Shown here: positions 5,465-5,989 of the stretch, piece by piece | How the letters are laid out: every line of letters begins with the position of its first letter | Position numbering within the stretch: the stretch's first letter is position 1 | DNA from: SIO4C1 sp039820425 | Lineage (GTDB): Bacteria > Cyanobacteriota > Cyanobacteriia > Phormidesmidales > Phormidesmidaceae | Assembly: GCA_039820425.1 (NCBI GenBank) | Contig: JBCBQD010000308.1 | Span: forward strand, 1-5,989 | Length of the DNA: 5,989 nucleotides | Direction of reading: 5' to 3' | Position numbers and translations under genes: made by a program | The notes under the pieces: generated by a model | Told to the model about the DNA's origin: nothing | The model's database searches: none | What the model saw: only the letters and a program-made list of their open reading frames with translations

Positions 5465-5989
5465 ATGAAAAAGGTTGCACTGCTGATCGGGGTGAGTGAA
5501 TACGAACCGGGTTTGACCCCGCTGCCCGGTGCGCTCAAAGATATCGAAGCACTGCAACAGGTCTTGGTGCATCCAGAGATGGGCGGCTTTGCTGAGACAG
5601 ACATTACCGTGCTCCGCAATCCGCAGCAGTACGACATGCAGCTAGCCGTCTACAACCTCTTCACTGGACGGAAGAAAGACGATTTGGTGCTGCTATTTTT
5701 CTCAGGGCACGGCATTAAGGATGATCAGGGGCGGTTGTTTTTATCGACACGACAGACTCGCAAGACTGAGCGGGGGGATTTGATGACGCCGACGGCAGTT
5801 GCGGCCAGCTTTGTCCACGAACAAATGACCAAAAGCCGATCAAAACGGCAGATCGTGATTTTGGATAGCTGTTTTAGTGGGGCTTTTGCCGAAGGTATGG
5901 CGGCGAAGGATGATGGCAAAGTAGACATCAAAGCCCAACTCGGGGGTGAAGGTCGAGCGGTGTTGGCTTCCTCTAGTTCGGTGCAATAT
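5465..5989 (+). CDS. Caspase family protein (orthocaspase-like), N-terminal protease domain, partial
   Basis: The visible 175 residues form the p20-like catalytic domain of a peptidase C14/metacaspase-related cysteine protease, cut by the right edge. The N-terminal strand KKVALLIGVSEYEPG is typical of cyanobacterial caspase-family proteins. The catalytic His82 lies in LLFFSGHGIKDD and the catalytic Cys136 in VILDSCFSGAF, so the dyad is intact. Downstream, GGEGRAVLASSSSVQY matches the domain's usual continuation. Such enzymes generally cleave after basic residues and are linked to stress responses or regulated proteolysis; their C-terminal regions vary (repeats, sulfatase-like or membrane modules), and here that part is not visible. 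The start is well bounded: an in-frame TGA at 5450-5452 lies 12 nt before the ATG at 5465. There is no Shine-Dalgarno-like sequence next to it; GGGGTGGAG lies about 25 nt upstream, too far to count. No signal peptide is seen. Confidence 0.92.
   Translation, partial: MKKVALLIGVSEYEPGLTPLPGALKDIEALQQVLVHPEMGGFAETDITVLRNPQQYDMQLAVYNLFTGRKKDDLVLLFFSGHGIKDDQGRLFLSTRQTRKTERGDLMTPTAVAASFVHEQMTKSRSKRQIVILDSCFSGAFAEGMAAKDDGKVDIKAQLGGEGRAVLASSSSVQY

Noticed and set aside
5422..5931. Minus-strand frames of 71 and 68 codons
   Set aside because: They are antisense shadows of the caspase-like gene, whose active-site motifs are unambiguous.

Overview
The window looks like cyanobacterial chromosomal DNA. 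The main evidence is 11 perfect copies of the HIP1 octamer GCGATCGC in about 6 kb (starting at 35, 1468, 1610, 2355, 3054, 3144, 3226, 3737, 3950, 4650 and 4734). Supporting evidence is the type of genes present: an Aas-like acyl-activating enzyme, a DUF427 protein, a CrtI/CRTISO-family oxidoreductase of the cyanobacterial/plant type and a caspase-like protease. C-tract/G-tract dispersed repeats typical of filamentous cyanobacterial intergenic DNA are also present. No mobile element, CRISPR array, rRNA or tRNA was recognised.

Layout, left to right: (1) complement(<1..1716) is most of an acyl-ACP synthetase/long-chain acyl-CoA ligase running off the left edge. (2) A 231-bp divergent intergenic region separates it from a small DUF427 gene (1948..2232, +). 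(3) After 74 bp, which contain a possible 16-codon leader ORF, comes a GTG-started 432-residue Pro/Ala/Ser/Thr/Gln-rich protein of unknown function (2307..3605, +). (4) complement(3452..4990) is an FAD-dependent oxidoreductase of the phytoene desaturase/carotenoid isomerase superfamily. It is convergent with gene 3 and overlaps it by 154 bp. (5) A 474-bp divergent intergenic region carries two imperfect palindromic repeat elements. (6) 5465..>5989 (+) is the N-terminal protease domain of a caspase-family protein (orthocaspase) with the His/Cys dyad intact, running off the right edge.

The genes do not form one obvious pathway. Fatty-acid recycling (Aas), carotenoid or isoprenoid redox chemistry and a stress-type protease are unlinked housekeeping or accessory functions, and only the DUF427 gene and the 432-residue gene are plausibly co-transcribed. 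I found no convincing new multi-gene system.

Two observations deserve attention. First, bases 1-33 are a perfect reverse complement of bases 160-192, and the acyl-ACP synthetase loses its family-like C-terminal sequence exactly where this begins. That points to a fold-back chimera or assembly artefact at the sequence end, or to a real local inversion. Second, the tail of the low-complexity gene lies antisense to the conserved FAD-motif C-terminus of the oxidoreductase.
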